Shown here: piece after piece, positions 1 to 13,632 of the stretch
Position numbering within the stretch: the first letter of the stretch is position 1
Layout: the number at the start of each line of letters is the position of its first letter
Origin: Luscinia megarhynchos
Taxonomy: Eukaryota; Chordata; Aves; Passeriformes; Turdidae
Length of the DNA stretch: 64,000 bases
Assembly: GCA_034336665.1 (NCBI GenBank)
Contig: JAPFBE010000002.1
Span: 8,664,146 to 8,728,145, forward strand
Reading direction: 5' to 3'
Translations under genes and position numbers: made by a program
The notes under the pieces: model-generated
Databases searched by the model: none
Seen by the model: only the letters and a program-made list of their open reading frames with translations
Told to the model about the DNA's origin: nothing

Positions 1-3000
1 TCCTCTGTCTGGGAAGTGGTCTGAGCAGTTGTATCACCAGGCAGTCTAATAAGCTTAAAAATGCTGCAGAAAAGCCACTATGTAAATGGACACCACGTGA
101 AAATACAGTTTCCAGATTCAGTTAAAAAGAATCTGGGCACCAGTGCCATGGGAATCTCATTTTTGGTACCTGAAGATGGCACTACACCCACAGGGAAAAA
201 ACATATCACTCTGCTTTTGTAGGGCTAGGTTTTTGAGTGGAAGTGCTAAGACACCTGGGAAGTGTTGCCTGTAGATTGTAAAATTCGTATTTCTTACAAG
301 TGTAATGGGCTAGAAAAGAGAGCAGAATGATATTCTAGTATTCCCAAAAGAATGCAGCAATTGATTGCAACAAATATTGTATTATTCTTGTTCTCCTCCT
401 GTGACAAATCCTGGGTGAATGAGCAACTACATTTTTTGGTAGTTTTACATCTTCATGAATTTATTATTTGTATTTATTTGTCCATTTTTTTTCTCCCAGT
501 TTTGTTAAATAATTTGCATAATCAAAAGTGATTATCAGTCACAAATAAGTAAAATCTCCTATATTTGCTATTCATAGTTATTGTCATATGAGGAAGACAG
601 AGTTACTCAACAATGTTATGCAGAAAATGAAATTCTCCTCCCATTGCCTATTAAAAATATCAAACAACCAACAGATGTTCTCTGAAAATACTGTGATATT
701 CAGAAAGGTTAAATCTGGTGCAGAAAAAAACATATCAAATCAACAATAGCCTATAACACCATTGGTTTTTGGACAGAAAGTACAAATATAAATGTTTTAG
801 CAACACATCATCCATTAAAAAAGTATTTTCCCATACAATGTACATAAACTCTGCTGTGTTTATCACTGTTCTGGTAGTGCAACTTAGGTGGATGGAAATG
901 GGATTGACTTGTGTTGAAACTGTAATTTTTCTAAATTAGTTTTTCTTGTTTGAAACCGCTTTTCTTCAAAGCACTTTTTGCCCCCCAATGGGGTGAAAAA
1001 AAATATGTGGAAGTGGGTTTTCCTCAGCTCTTAGCACAGAGCACTGAATATGTATCTCTGTATTCCTACTGATTAGTTTCAGGATACTTTCACGGTTTAA
1101 ATGTAATTTAGTAGTACTAGACTGTTGCTCATGATGAAATAAAAGAAATCATCTATGAAATCCTTTTTATTGCAGCTTATGCCACAAATTCATCCATCTG
1201 AGAACATTTTTACAGGATTAGCCCAACAATAAGTGCTACTAAAAACATGCAAACAAAGTGCTTGAAGCTTCCAGAATAGTGCCTGAGTCTGAAATTCCCC
1301 CAGATGTAAGTCAGCAATTGAAAAGCCTCCTAAAATGACAGGCTGAACCATGTTGGAATATATTCACACAATGGGGATTGGCTACTGGGAGATGTGAATC
1401 TTCCTTTAGCATTTGGTTCATGCAATTCAGTGTTTGCACAAAGAATCAGCACACTCACTTTGCAAAACAGAAAATCTCCATGGGTCCTGGGCACTAAGTC
1501 AATGGTCTTCCTAAAACTCCTGGTTGCTATGTTAATTAGTCCTTGGACTCAATACCATTTACAGTCAATAAACAGAGTGGAAAGCAGAACAGCATTTCTT
1601 TCAACATGTTATCCACTATTGCTAACTGTACAGGAAATAGATCTTCCACTTGTAATTAAGAAGATGAAAGGTATATGCCCAGATAATCTAAGAGGCCAAG
1701 AACGTAGTCATGGACAATATAATGATTTCAAAGAATGGTAGTAATGTTGATCCCTAAATTCTGCATTTTCTACCTAAACTGATTTTTTCCCTTTCTCATT
1801 ATTATCATGCAAACCTCCCACACAAGGTGGCACCACATTCATCTTTGATTTGCAATTGAAAATATTTGAAAATGGCATTTGCTCTTCTCAGATGAAAAAC
1901 ATTTTTTAAATGGTAACTGAAAATGCTTGTGGAAAATACTAAAATTCTTGTTTCCTTATGTCCTCTTATTGTCCCTTGGAGAAGGTGGACCCTGGTTTTA
2001 ACAATAGTGATGATGGCTAGGTATTTTTATATAACCTGTCTCCAAGAAAACAGAAAAAGTGCAGCAGTTCAGGTGCTGCACTGAATTTCAAACTCAGGTG
2101 ATTTTTTTTCCATCTGAAAATTGTTTTTAGCACCACAGCAAACAGAAACTAGTATCAGTTTATCCAAAACAAGCTTCTGAGGCTGAAAAGTACTGCAGTT
2201 ATCAATACTGCAGGTCGTAGGACAAAAATAAAATTAAATGATCACACTTAGTTGAACAGTACAGAGTTCATGGAAATTACAGAACAAGATAATTTTAAAG
2301 TGTAAAAGAGGGGAACACAGTCTTGGACATCAAGTCAAACAAGAAATCCCACACAGCTTAACTGCTAGATAGAAAAAGTTTTCAAGCAGAAGATAATAGA
2401 ACTGAGTCATAACTGATTTCTCCATTCTACGTAATTCAGTGGAGCCAGGGATATGTTCCAGTCAACCAGTAACACACGTACTCCAGTCTTGATGTTAAGT
2501 GTACAAGCAAGTGCTATGATGATTTAAATGGTCCTCTTGACAAAATAGTTAACAGGGTGCAGGTGAGAACACTATATGACCTCTGTCAGCTACAGGTAAG
2601 GATGTAAGGATAACTTCAAATTCCACCAAATAAACTTACATATTCAACTTTCTCCTTCCCTTGGGGGCCAGTGTAAAACACTTTGGAGGTGGGAGTTAGA
2701 CTGCTGAGACGTGTGACAGGAGGTAGACATATCCTGATTCCTATGTTATGGCTAATATAATTTCAATAGGTTTTCACTGTGTGTATGATAGTTAGGAAAT
2801 ATATTTCCAAAAAAGGCCTTAGTATCTAAAACAATTTCTGATCTTTTTCTTGGAAAAAGTTCCATAGTTTCTTTGTATAATATAGGTTTAGATATTTCCT
2901 TTTATCAGTTTTATTTGTTTCTTTTCAGTTTACCTGAATATTGATTTACTTTCACTCCTTTTTGTAATATAAGATAAAAACCCCAGTGGATTTAATTTTT

Positions 3001-3270
3001 AATCTCATATTTATATTGTTAACAGTTTATTCCTAATGCATCTTAGATATAAATACATTATTTAACTAATGATATACTGGAGCAACTGCAAAGAAACAAA
3101 AAAAAATCACTTCTCCAGGAAAATTGAATTTTATAGGTCTGAAGAAAACGAGCTCTAAAATAATCTTTAGCTCTAAAGATAACCCAAATAATTTGTCCTG
3201 AAAGTATTTGAAAACCAATTCAAAAAGTCAGACATCATTCTGTGTGCATGGATAAAGTCCTGTGATTTAC
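1..3270 (-). other. ADCY1: Intron downstream of TM12 exon (incomplete)
   Basis: This is AT-rich intron. I looked for the next exon (the linker and start of C2) on the minus strand and did not see it. I recognise no repeats, and the open frames here, including one of 115 codons at 1394-1741 on the plus strand, have no recognisable product. Confidence 0.7.
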
Positions 3271-3397
3271 CTGCACTGCCCAGAGGTAGTCCAGACGCAG
3301 TTTCAGGTCCACCTGCCTTGAATGCAGTGCTAAAGCACAAGAAAATAGCAAAATAGCCAGTATTGGCTCATAGCCACGCATATAAAAGGAGCCGCCC
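3271..3397 (-). CDS. ADCY1: ADCY1 exon: TM12 and start of C2 linker
   Basis: This 127-nt exon completes the split Gly codon and encodes GGSFYMRGYEPILAILLFSC, then ALALHSRQVDLKLRLDYLWA and VQ. EPILAILLFSCALALHSRQ is TM12. RQVDLKLRLDYLWAVQ starts the helical linker that couples the membrane cassette to C2, about residues 779-821. The GGSFYMR start differs from the mammalian loop, as expected for a short outer loop. The acceptor is TTTTCAAG and the donor CAG|GTAAAT, phase 0. The following exon (AEEEREDMEK in mammals) was not found before the left edge. Confidence 0.94.
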
Positions 3398-3983
3398 CTT
3401 GAAAATAAGAAGAGAATAAATGGGTTATTCGAGGTCTAATACATAACACTGCACATTTTTAATATCAGACCCTTAGTTCAGAGCACATGGGTACCTCCTC
3501 ATCACTAGCTTTTTCTGAAAGGGTTCATCTGGGCAGGGAGATGGGTGATAGCACATCTCATCACTGCATCACACCAACATCAACTTCTTGAGGATTGTAA
3601 TGTGTGTGTATGCTTTTAATTAGGAAATATAAAAACATTGGAAAGCTCAAAAGCTTAATTGAAATTGGGATTGGTTGGGGGCTGCTGAAATGTTAAGTTT
3701 TTAACTGTGTTTTTCTGTTCCATATGATAGTTAGACTGCAGTGTGCTCAGCTGGGATACATTAGCATAAAACTACAGAACAATGGGGCAACAGCTGCCAG
3801 CTCCCAAAAGCTGATCTCCTGTTGGTGGATCTTGCTAGATCCTGCAGTTGCTGGGGGGATGTATTTTTTACACTTTACAGTCCTAGGGCAGCACTGAACA
3901 CTAGAGGACAATTCAGAAATAAGTAGTCAATGTGTGACTACCTATATCAAATTACCCACTGTTAAAATTTGCAAGATACCTAC
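3398..3983 (-). other. ADCY1: ADCY1 intron, TM11 to TM12 (586 nt)
   Basis: This is the shortest intron in the window, phase 2, with GTAGGT donor and TTTTCAAG acceptor. I see nothing else in it. Confidence 0.9.
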
Positions 3984-4240
3984 CCCACTGCTTTTCTGTA
4001 ACCACTGAGTTCCAGAATAAGTATGTACAAAATTGTAACAAAAAGCAGGAGAATCATTTTTGGCAAGGAAGATACACGTAGAAATATTGCCAAGGTGAGA
4101 GTCCCCACCACGCAGGAAAGGAAAGCATAGTGGGCTGTGTCACATGGAAGTTCATTCATTGTTTTATTTGTTCCACCAGGAGAAATTATAACTATTGAGC
4201 TGCTGGAATTGGTATTCCAAACCCAAGGCATGCAGCCAAC
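3984..4240 (-). CDS. ADCY1: ADCY1 exon: outer loop, TM10 and TM11
   Basis: This 257-nt exon, the longest in the window, begins VGCMPWVWNTNSSSSIVIIS and ends LILELSGYRKAV plus two bases of a Gly codon. It carries the large extracellular loop between TM9 and TM10, TM10 (YAFLSCVVGTLTLAIFLRV) and TM11 (KMILLLFVTILYILILELSG), about residues 694-779. Two N-glycosylation sequons lie in the loop: NSS, aligning with about Asn704 of mammals, and NKT. The loop is the most diverged part of the window's protein, as is usual for this family. The acceptor is TTTTCTAG and the donor GG|GTAGGT. Confidence 0.96.
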
Positions 4241-6114
4241 CTAGAAAAGACAGGAGAAGTGAGAAGGGAAGAAAGTTAGATACAAAATAAACAGAAATGT
4301 AGTTGCTATGGAGGCTGACTGTAGTTCATTTCTAATTGGAAAAAATATGGCTGTGGAGTTCCCACTCAGCTCAATGCTGTATTAAAATCTCCTTTTCCTG
4401 CAATGCTCCACTGAGTTTTAGGAAAGAGACACAAGTTGTTAATTAGATGCCAATAAGGGCAACCAATTGAAGTGTGGGCTTAGTTGAATAGTTTCCCTCT
4501 CAGTGCTCAAACCTAAGAGATTATCAAACCAGGATATTCCTGCAAAATTAAGGAACTTCAGTTAACATTTTACGTGGCCATGCAGGTGAAAAAGGTTCTT
4601 GTACAGAGCACAGAAATAAATGTTTATTTTATTGACTATGTAAATCATGTAAATGTCAATTACTTAAATAAAAAGTAAAACATATTTTGAGTGAAAAACT
4701 AAACATATTTTTTCCCTCTCACTGCTACTTCTGCTGTCACATATGTTTCAAATACAAAGACTCATCTTTAATTACCCCTGTCATTTCAGTTATCCAAGGA
4801 GTTCCATTTCCTTCTTACACTGGGAAATAAAAAGTTTTAGTATATTTCTTATGGGAAATTTGGGGAAATCTAACCTTCTTTTCCTAAAGACAATGTCATA
4901 TACATATCTCAGAGCTGTTACCCAAGGAAGAGAGGAATTTCTGGCAAATAGTGCAAGTCCCTAGAGCTCCAGTTTTAACTGCAGTCCAACCTTCACCCCT
5001 TACAAAGGAAAAGGATAAGAGTTAGTAAAAGTAGGGAAGAGTGGGATGGTAGTGTGAAATTGATTTAACAGGCACCATCACATAAGCTCTGCCCTGTACT
5101 TAAGCATCTGTTTAGAAGTGCTTTATAAGACCTTTTTATTTCATCCCAACTACTGACAATGAAATTTTATAGCATGCTGTAAAGTGACTGCCTTCCTGAA
5201 TGGTGATTAAACCATGTATTTTAGAGGGGGTTGTATTAACTTAGAAAGATTAGACATAATAAATAAAAAAAGTGAGTTAAACTCATAATGGGTAACACTA
5301 TGAAATGGGATTGAGAGGGTGAAATGAAAAATCCCTTGAATGGGATTTTGTTCAATGTCCTTAAAAATGCTTTCATGCTAAACTCATCCAAAACCATACA
5401 CATGCATTGGGGCTTCATCAATGATCTGCAATCCATCCAGGAAAACATCATCTGCTGCACAACAGGTAGTGGAATTTCATCATCTAGCTCTTCTGACAGA
5501 TGAGAAATCTAGGGGCATTATTTTGCAGGAACTAATAATTTCTACTGATTAAACATTTCTGCTTAGGTTGCAAGTTATTTTTGTTCAGGAATGGGTAAAG
5601 TTGTGTTCTAAGTTGTAACTGAATGATCACTGCCTTGTTGGAGGTCAGAACTTCTGAATTCCAATCTGTCTCCCACCGTTGTTCAGCATTGCCTTAGGGC
5701 TTACGAGGTTTGTTTCTCATTCTGCTATCTTTAAGTGGCAACAATGGTTCTTGTTTCGTTTGGTCAAAGTAAGTGTCAGATCAATGGAGGCCAACTCACA
5801 AAGGTTTTACCTGATCTAATCTCAATCCTGAAGTAGGATAGGCAGAATTTGCTGAGCAGCTAGCCTGGAATCACTGCAAAGCTGGATGCATTTTGTGCCT
5901 ATGTCCACATTAGGAACATATATACATCTGTGTGCTATTAAGGCTGTGTGTTACACAGATGATGTTCAGGGATTCCCAGAAATGTCTCAACATCAGTAAT
6001 TCTTGGTTCCTCTCAGGGTACTGGAATCCACAGAAAAGGGATCCTCTGCTCAGTCAGTTCATGAGGATAAGCTAGTTATGTTCTCAGGGCAGGGCAGGTC
6101 CAGGCATGAGTGAA

Positions 6115-6161
6115 TACACAAAATACAAAATACAAAATACAAAACACAAAATAAAAAATAC
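6115..6161. repeat. Heptamer simple repeat (ACAAAAT)n
   Basis: About six imperfect copies of a 7-bp unit (TACAAAA), the last ones decayed to ACACAAA and ATAAAAA. Confidence 0.9.
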
Positions 6162-6340
6162 GGGGCTTGGCATCTCAGCACCGAAAATTGCTCATATCTT
6201 CTTAATTGTCAGAATACATTGTTGAATTTCAGCAGAGAAGCATGATTTGAAACATTTGCCTTCTCAGCATTTCCAGTTGTGTTTCATGTGCTATTTTTGT
6301 GTGGATTCTTTCCTTTGAGCACCCTAACATGTTTAATTCA

Positions 6341-6358
6341 TTAGCATTAGCATTAGCA
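6341..6358. repeat. Short (TTAGCA)n repeat
   Basis: Three tandem copies of TTAGCA in intron sequence. Confidence 0.85.
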
Positions 6359-7111
6359 GCCAAAATGCTAAAACTGAGCATTAGGAATTTGTCAAGGCAA
6401 CCGACTGACAAATACTTAGGTGGAAGTTTGAATACCATTTGAATTCAAGTCCACCATGTCGAACTCTCTGCTAATCTATAGTAAAGGAAGGTCAATTTTC
6501 AGAAGTATTGAGCACCTTCACCTCATCCAACAGAAGCTTGCTAGACATTAGATGTGAATGGATCATATAAGCAGCACAGTGTAAGCACCTCTTCTCGTTA
6601 CAAAAAACTCAATATTTCAAGATCTGTCTCTCTTTTCTGATCTGCCTGAACTAAAAATATCCTCATTATTACACAGAAATATGTTCTGTAAGTTGCCACA
6701 TAGAAATAGCAATCTGGTTTTGACACCATACCTTGTCTGTCACAAAATATTACCCATTGAACTAGTAAGCAAGTTGAACATTTAAAAACAGTTTTCCCAT
6801 AAAGTACATGACATCACCAGTCTACATGATGCTAAGGTTTGACAGACAAATTTATATTGGTTTTGAATAGGTATTATCTGTGTAATTGCTAATAGCTTTG
6901 CCATTCCTAATTCAATAGGAATGTCTTAGGCCAATGAAAGTTCAAATTGCAGCAAAGGGGTTTAATTTTGAAGAAGCATGCTCGGCAAGTATGAATAATA
7001 AAACAAGTAGGAATTAATCAGATGAGAATATGGAACGTGTTTAATGGATCTGCACCAGCTTGTTCTTTAAACAGAATGTGAACTGAAGTGAAACTTGATT
7101 CAAATACTCAC

Positions 7112-7201
7112 CACACAGCCTTGAGCCACAGAGTATATTAAGATCACAATAAAAATACACAAAATGGTACGAATTTGTATTGTCAGGCACCCTGGAAAAC
7201 A
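7112..7201 (-). CDS. ADCY1: ADCY1 exon: TM9
   Basis: This 90-nt exon, 30 codons and phase 0 at both ends, encodes CFPGCLTIQIRTILCIFIVI, then LIYSVAQGCV. CFPGCLTIQIRT is the conserved short cytoplasmic loop of ADCY1, and TILCIFIVILIYSVAQGCV is TM9. Only conservative Ile/Val changes separate it from mammals. The acceptor is TTTCTTAG and the donor GTG|GTGAGT, the only GTGAGT donor in the set. Confidence 0.95.
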
Positions 7202-10200
7202 CTAAGAAAGAAAAAAAAATATTTATAGATAAAATATTTAAAATATGTTTAAAGTGAGATTGTTATTTTTTAGTAATCTATAAAGAGAAGTGAATATGGG
7301 ATAGAGAAATTTCACCTGTACTGCAAATTACAAAGTTGCAGTGATTGCTGTGTAGTAACTGTTATTCACCTGTTAGTGTGTAGGTGTATTTTAATGGTAA
7401 TTGCAGTTTTGGGGATAATAAATGTGAAATTACTATTGCTATACATTATTTCTCACTATAATTAAAACTCTTACAAATTTTAGTTATATGTCTACTCAGG
7501 ATGCAAATAATATTCTAGGATGGCATTTGATTTTGCTCTCATGGGAAAGATACCCAAAGCAACTTTTGCCATGCAAATTTTCAGCTCCTTTGCTTTGCAA
7601 ATTGTGATCCAAGAGAACACAGTGTGATAGCATAGAATTTTGGAGTGGTATATGTGTCTTCTGTCATATTAGACAGGCTAAATGCCAGGATAGTTTTAAT
7701 TATTGTGACTCATAAAAACATTGAATTTGTCAGAAACAGCAGCAGAGAATAAAAACATCTGGGGGGATGGAGTCTTGTGAACATTTTGTTTATCTCCACT
7801 TTTACTCAGATTCCATTTATCGCACTGTTAAGTGTCAAGTTCTTGCTGCTATGAAGCAGAAATAGATGGGGTTACCTGAGGTATATCACCTTAAAAAAAC
7901 CTGAGCATATTGTAGAACAAATAGCTCAGATTATAGGAATCTGAGAAAAGCTGTGTCTCAAGGGAGAAGCTACAGCCATGTCCAAAATTACACTATGAAA
8001 CAAAGACAGATTATTTCTGCAGTTGTTCATCAGTATCATACAGTTCCAATTGGAAGGGACCTCAAGGGGCTCAAAAGTGCTGTCTGCCTGAGTCTCAGGG
8101 CCATTTTTTCAGAGCTGGTACTCCTGTGCCATTGCAAGGCATTATTTCTTCTCAGGGCCTGGACTTTGCATTATCCATTCTGTATTTATAAGATTCCTGT
8201 TGGCCCATTCTGTTAACCTATCTAGGACCTTCTCAACAGTCATCCTGCCAGCTTTTCTCACAAAATTGTAGTAGTTTGAAAACTTGATGTGAGTATATTG
8301 CCACGTCCTTCTCCAGGCTGTTGATAAAAATCTCTGACAGGATAGGATTCAGGATAAACTCCTGTAGTATCCCACTTATTATTGGTTTCCAGGTAAAGTA
8401 TAACCATAAAGTGCTATGCTCTGAATGGGATTATCCTCACAGTATTTTACCCATCAAACTGTCCACTCAACTAGACCAGAAACCTATATACAAATGGGGT
8501 GGAACATGTGTGGTTTTATCTTCATAAATAAAATACACAAGAGTTTTGTTTGAAGAAAAAAACCAAAACATTAATTCAGTTTGCAACCAAAGCTGTCTAC
8601 TGCTTATTGAAGAGATAATACCTTTGGTTTGAAGATAATGCTGGATGGTTAAAAGGGACAAAGCAAAATACAGGTTCAAAGTTCACATGTCCTGATACAT
8701 TGCACAGACAATTCTTTGGTCTGTATAGTACATACATATTTTAAATGTTGACATTCTGGGCTATTGGGTTAAAATGGAAAACAAAACTAAAAGATAAGGT
8801 ATGGGACATGTCTGAATTAAAATTCTGACACTAAGGAGATTTATACTTCTGACTTTAAGTCATTCTAAGATTGTATCTGCACTTTTATGATAGCATGGAA
8901 ATTTGGACTTCATTTTCTTTGTATTCTTTTATTTGTGAAATTTTATTAAACAAATAAGTAACGTTAGATTATCAAAATTCAAGGTAACTGGTACAGTAAA
9001 ATATTATCAAAGTGGTGCAATGAGTGAGGTGTTTAATGCTAAAGTATGGAGAAGCTGAGTATTGTGCAGTGTGAAAGAACAAGTAAGTGCCATAAGACAT
9101 TAAAATAGGGGAATGATTGTTTTGCCTCTGTATATCTATTATCCACATCATATTAATTTTATTTAAGAAAATTTTTTGCCACAAAGTTTTAAATTGTGAT
9201 AGTTTAAGGTTTATATTTCTTTGTTTTTCTAATGCTGGATTCTTATGCTATAATCCTGTATAGTATTGAATCTCTGGAGGAACCTGGAATAAATACAAAT
9301 TTTCTTGACTGACAAAATAAATGGAACACTTCTTATGTTTGCACTAGTCCCAGGGAAATGGCATAAATAGCAGTTACTTCTACAAACTTTGTCTGCATTT
9401 CTACCATCTATAGAGAGAAGAACAGAAAATAATCTACTCTTCCCTAATAAAAAAAAAAAGAGATCATCAAAGTTACTCCCAAATTATTTTGTAAGTTCAT
9501 GAATAAGGTTCTGTTCAGTACCTGATACTCTGCTAATATACTATTTATGTTTCCATGAAAACACATTCTTTTCTTCTGCCAAAGGGCACTTTTAAAAACA
9601 AAAATTAGTTTGTGCTAATCAGCAAAGCTGATTACCTGTGTAGGTATTTTTTCTTGATATTTGTCTAAAAAGAATAAATTTATATTAATCCAATACAGAT
9701 TTCTTTCATCAGAAAATTAGCCCGTATTTTTTTGGATGCTGTATTCTGATCTGGCAGACCTATTTCTCTCCTAAAACACTCAAACGTCCTTCTGCATCAT
9801 TACTGTTGTGAAAATATAATTCAGGAGAATTAATCATTACTGAAGGTTTTGAAAAGGCCAAGGCTTGTGTGTGCAAAACATTGTGCTTTACTACCAAAAC
9901 AGCTGCTGTTTTGTCAGGAAAAAATCTGAAAACAGAGGGGAAGTTAGCAGGACTTTACACCCAGATCAGCAGGAATGAAAAGGAGAGCTAGTGTGCTCTG
10001 CAGTCAGAAAGGAGTAAAAGTCAGGTTAAGCAGTTTATTTAAACACAGTATCTAGTGGTAGGTGTTCAGGAAAGATTTAGCAAAAAAGAAAGCACAGAAT
10101 TAATGGCACTGAATGCTACACTGCTGTAACAATCACTCATGCAAAAAGTCTCCTTTCAGATGATTGATCTCTGGTTTTGAAGTGTCTAATACATTACTTT

Positions 10201-10334
10201 CCAAGGAACTTTGAAACACATAGGTTTGAGACTCTGTGACTCTGTGAAGATTCACTGCTGGCTTCATATTCCAAAGGTCAAACATAGCATGGCCACCAAT
10301 AGGAAGAACAGTCACAAAATCTTAGATCACTTAC
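7202..10334 (-). other. ADCY1: ADCY1 intron, TM8 to TM9 (3.1 kb)
   Basis: This phase 0 intron carries one old CR1 fragment near 8035-8500. The remainder is AT-rich sequence in which I see no further feature. Confidence 0.85.
8035..8500 (-). mobile_element. Old CR1 LINE fragment
   Basis: Read on the minus strand this resembles the later reverse-transcriptase region and 3' tail of avian CR1. The left end has the CR1 3' phrase GGAAGGGACCTC (in plus orientation, at about 8052). The right end resembles the antisense of the RT stretch around the VPQG motif (AGGATAGGATTCAGGATAA, TTTCCAGG). It is heavily mutated, with no surviving frame, so it is an ancient insertion. Borders are approximate. Confidence 0.6.
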
Positions 10335-10419
10335 CTGTACTCGTGTGACATGTAGATACATAATACAAGCCACTAGGAAGCATATGCAGAACACCAGGAG
10401 AACAAGAACTATGGTACTC
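10335..10419 (-). CDS. ADCY1: ADCY1 exon: TM8
   Basis: This 85-nt exon completes the split Gln codon and encodes STIVLVLLVFCICFLVACIM, then YLHVTRVQ. It is essentially one membrane helix (TM8), with the basic TRVQ end facing the cytoplasm. The pattern FCICFLVAC matches mammalian ADCY1. The acceptor is TTGTTTCTAG and the donor CAG|GTAAGT, phase 0. It is too short and lacks a suitable Met, so simple ORF searches miss it. Confidence 0.94.
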
Positions 10420-13400
10420 CTAGAAACAAAACACAATATAAGTAATGCAATGCAACTCAGTAACAGTTGAGAACAAACTGTTCATCTCATCTTCTGTTGG
10501 GAGTCCTTCTGAAACAGCATTTTAAATAAATGGTGATAGATGTCCTCCTCCTCCTTGCTGTTATACTAACCATCACAGTGAAAACTGCTCTCAAGACTAT
10601 GAAATCAATAAATGGTCTTGTAAATGGTCCCCACTCTGACCTCAGAAAGGAGATCAAAGCACCTCAAAAATTCAAATGTATGGTAGTCAGGAGAGACACT
10701 TTCTAATTTTAGGCTAGTGCAGAATATTCAGCAAGATGAGCCTTTTAAGAGGAGTGTGTAACTCAATTACTTGGCCTTGGCAGTGGTGTTAACAGTTACC
10801 AGATGCCTTTTCTGTCTCATCTCCCTTTCTTAAAGATTCAGAAATCAATGATCATTCAATTCAGACACTTAGCATGTCAAATAAAATCAGACCAGACTGT
10901 CTTCTAAGGAAACAGAAAAACTCCCTCCTTTTGAGTCTCCCTCAATGGTTAGACAAATCTTAAGTTTCACAAAGATGCTTTAATAATTTTTAAATTCTTA
11001 ATTTTCCCTCTTCTTATCTATCAAAATAGGTTTGTTCTTAAAGAGAAGAGGAGTGCAAAATACAAACTTTCTTTCTCTGGAAAACTTTTCTTGGACAAGT
11101 ACCTTATGGATGTGAGCAAACTGACAAAAATTAGTCCACCAGTGTGAGTGCATTTGATCTCTGCTCAGGCCAGCCATGGAATCAGGGCTGTATGACAGCA
11201 GCATAACATGATCTTCACACCTTCTTCTCTAACTTGTGAGAACAAACCAGTCAGTCCAGAAGCCATGTGAGCAATGGATTCAGGCATATATGTATCTGTG
11301 CCCTTGACAATTACTGGGGAAAGACTGTTTGTACAGGGTTTCCAACAGCAGAAGAGTGCAATTCTCCTCTAGAGTTTCTAACTGTTTGATATCAAATTCA
11401 TGTGATAGTTCCTACTGATACAGGAACGGGGAGAATTCTGTGGTGTAGTATGTGTACCCAGAATGGGAAGGTGGCTGGGTGCTGTTAGTGTGGATTCTGA
11501 ATACAAGTGTTAATCAAGGCATCTCATGCCTTTAGAGAATTCACTTGTATTCTGGAGGGTAGCATGCTAGAAAAGAATTTGGGGGACATGTCTGCAACAA
11601 CATCTTATAAAGCAGCAATAGCTCACAACTGACAGTAGCGCTGAGTGGGACCCTGACAGACACTTGGGTTGGCATCTCAAAAGGGCTACATTGTTTTTTT
11701 AAAAACAAACACAGAATCAGACATTAGAAGAGTTCATAGTCAGGGCTTTTAGCAGCTACACTGCATATGTGCCTCCATAATTGGACAGCTTAAGTTGACA
11801 GGAGCATAGCCTTACTTTGACCACCTCCATCTGGGAATACAAAATGTGTCTTTAGCTGAGAAGCTGCTTTGCTCAAATGATGAATTGTGAGAATGGCAAG
11901 ACCATTGATTTCTGCATACTTATGCTGTAATTGACTTTCCTCTGACATTTTCTTGTCTAGATGATCAACCTCCTCCTTGAAATATTGTGATATATCACTT
12001 CTCCCATTAGACTAACATATTACAAACCTTGTCTTGGCTTTTGCATTCTCTTGCCATACCTATAACTACTTGGCAATCTAAATAGCAGCTTAAAGCTCCA
12101 AATGCTGAAAATAGGGGAAATTTTCCTCTGCTTCCTAAGTTTTAATTTAGCTCATGTTTGCATCTGTGTCACAGCAAGGGAAGAGCCCAAGAAGAATAGT
12201 AATTTGGATGCATGAAGCCACCACTGGAAGACACTGGAAGACAGACACTGGAAGAAAGAACTCAGGAGCATTCAGTGGGTGGCTTTTTAACTACCCCAGT
12301 CCATTTTCATAACCTTGTGTGGTGATATTCTGCTGGAGGTTGTGTGTCTGTCAGATCACTACTTAACCTGAATCTCTGTCCAGCTGTTTTTAAGTGACAG
12401 TAGTTTTTTGAAACACTATTATATGATTCTTGGAAATTCATCCTAGTTTCAACTACACTAATATACTTTGTTTCTCCTTGTTTAAAACTGCTATGTACTG
12501 CAGCTGTGGCTTACTGAAGAAGAAGGTGAAAGACTTCTTAATCATGCTCCAATTAGTCAGCAGTCATTAATCTGGAAATGATGATGTAAATGATGATTCT
12601 TTTCAGTGACTTTGAATTCTTTAAAAGAAAGGTACTATATTACAAATTAGTATTTGTATTTTATTAATGTGAATACAGTGTTTTTCAATCTTTCACCTAG
12701 AAATAATAGCATATAGAAGTATTATTCTAACTGGGGATTTGTGAATAGAAAAGACCATAATTTAAATAGAATTTTCAAAAGCATTATCCTCTGGCCAGTT
12801 CTATTCCCATTGAAATCATTATAGTTAGTAAAAGTAAGTAAAGTTGATTATTAATGTTTTGATATTCTAATTGGAAAAAAGTTCATTATTAAAAATTTTT
12901 ATACCTTACACACAATTCCATCTACCTCTAGATTTGGAAGTGGTCTAATTATTTTTTATTTAGCAATCATACACATAGAACTGACAAAATATGAGGTAAT
13001 CACTAATTAATCACTCAACAATAGGCATAGGACACCTCCCAAACACATCACTTGTTATGTTTGCTTTAGTGCAGTCAAGGTTGGAATGCAAGTTATGTGT
13101 GCACAGACAAAATAGGCACTAGGCAGTTTATGCAGGGATAGTGTTCATACCAAAAACTTCAATGAATGCTATAAATGCAGGCCTCAATGAAGCTGGATGG
13201 GTACTTTCAGCACTTTGTTCCCATTAAATTCTGAATGGTTTTTTCTATGTTGCTATCAATACCTGAAGTACTTAATCCAAAGTAGCATGATTACATTTAG
13301 AAAAGCTGCAGTAATACCTCTGTTTGTGGTGCAGAAATGCTTTAAATAAATTAAAAAGATCCACTGAAAGTTTAAATAAACACTGAAATGTATTTTTTTC

Positions 13401-13632
13401 CTCTCAGTGCATACTACTACAAAAGAAAATAAAAAAAAAAGATCATGAAAAGTGTCTTCTGTGGACAAATGAAAGAGATAACAATTGGACTGAGGGTATG
13501 CTAACAGAGTCTCCCATGTGAGAAGGTTCTAACCTAGGTGCCCATTCCTGTTCCAAAGACTAATTTTTGACCTGTGCAGGTTATCTGAGGATGCTCCACT
13601 TTGAGTTATGATAGCAAAAGACAGAAACTTAC
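10420..13632 (-). other. ADCY1: ADCY1 intron, TM7 to TM8 (3.2 kb)
   Basis: This phase 2 intron contains a small tandem repeat at 12221-12254. I recognised no coding sequence or mobile element in it. Confidence 0.85.
12221..12254. repeat. Three-copy ACACTGGAAG repeat
   Basis: Two adjacent copies and a third four bases away of a 10-bp unit (the first copy has C for A at its first base). Confidence 0.85.

Larger units (their letters stand above)
4241..7111 (-). other. ADCY1: ADCY1 intron, TM9 to TM10 (2.9 kb)
   Basis: This phase 0 intron is AT-rich. It holds two small tandem repeats near 6115 and 6341 and no recognised gene or mobile element. Confidence 0.85.

Noticed and set aside
1394..1741. 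115-codon plus-strand open frame
   Set aside because: AT-rich codon use, no domain, no splice or promoter context; expected by chance in 64 kb.
1..3270. Next ADCY1 exon (start of C2)
   Set aside because: Searched on the minus strand for the EEREDMEKVKLDNRRILFN-type region and found no match; it is presumably beyond the left edge.
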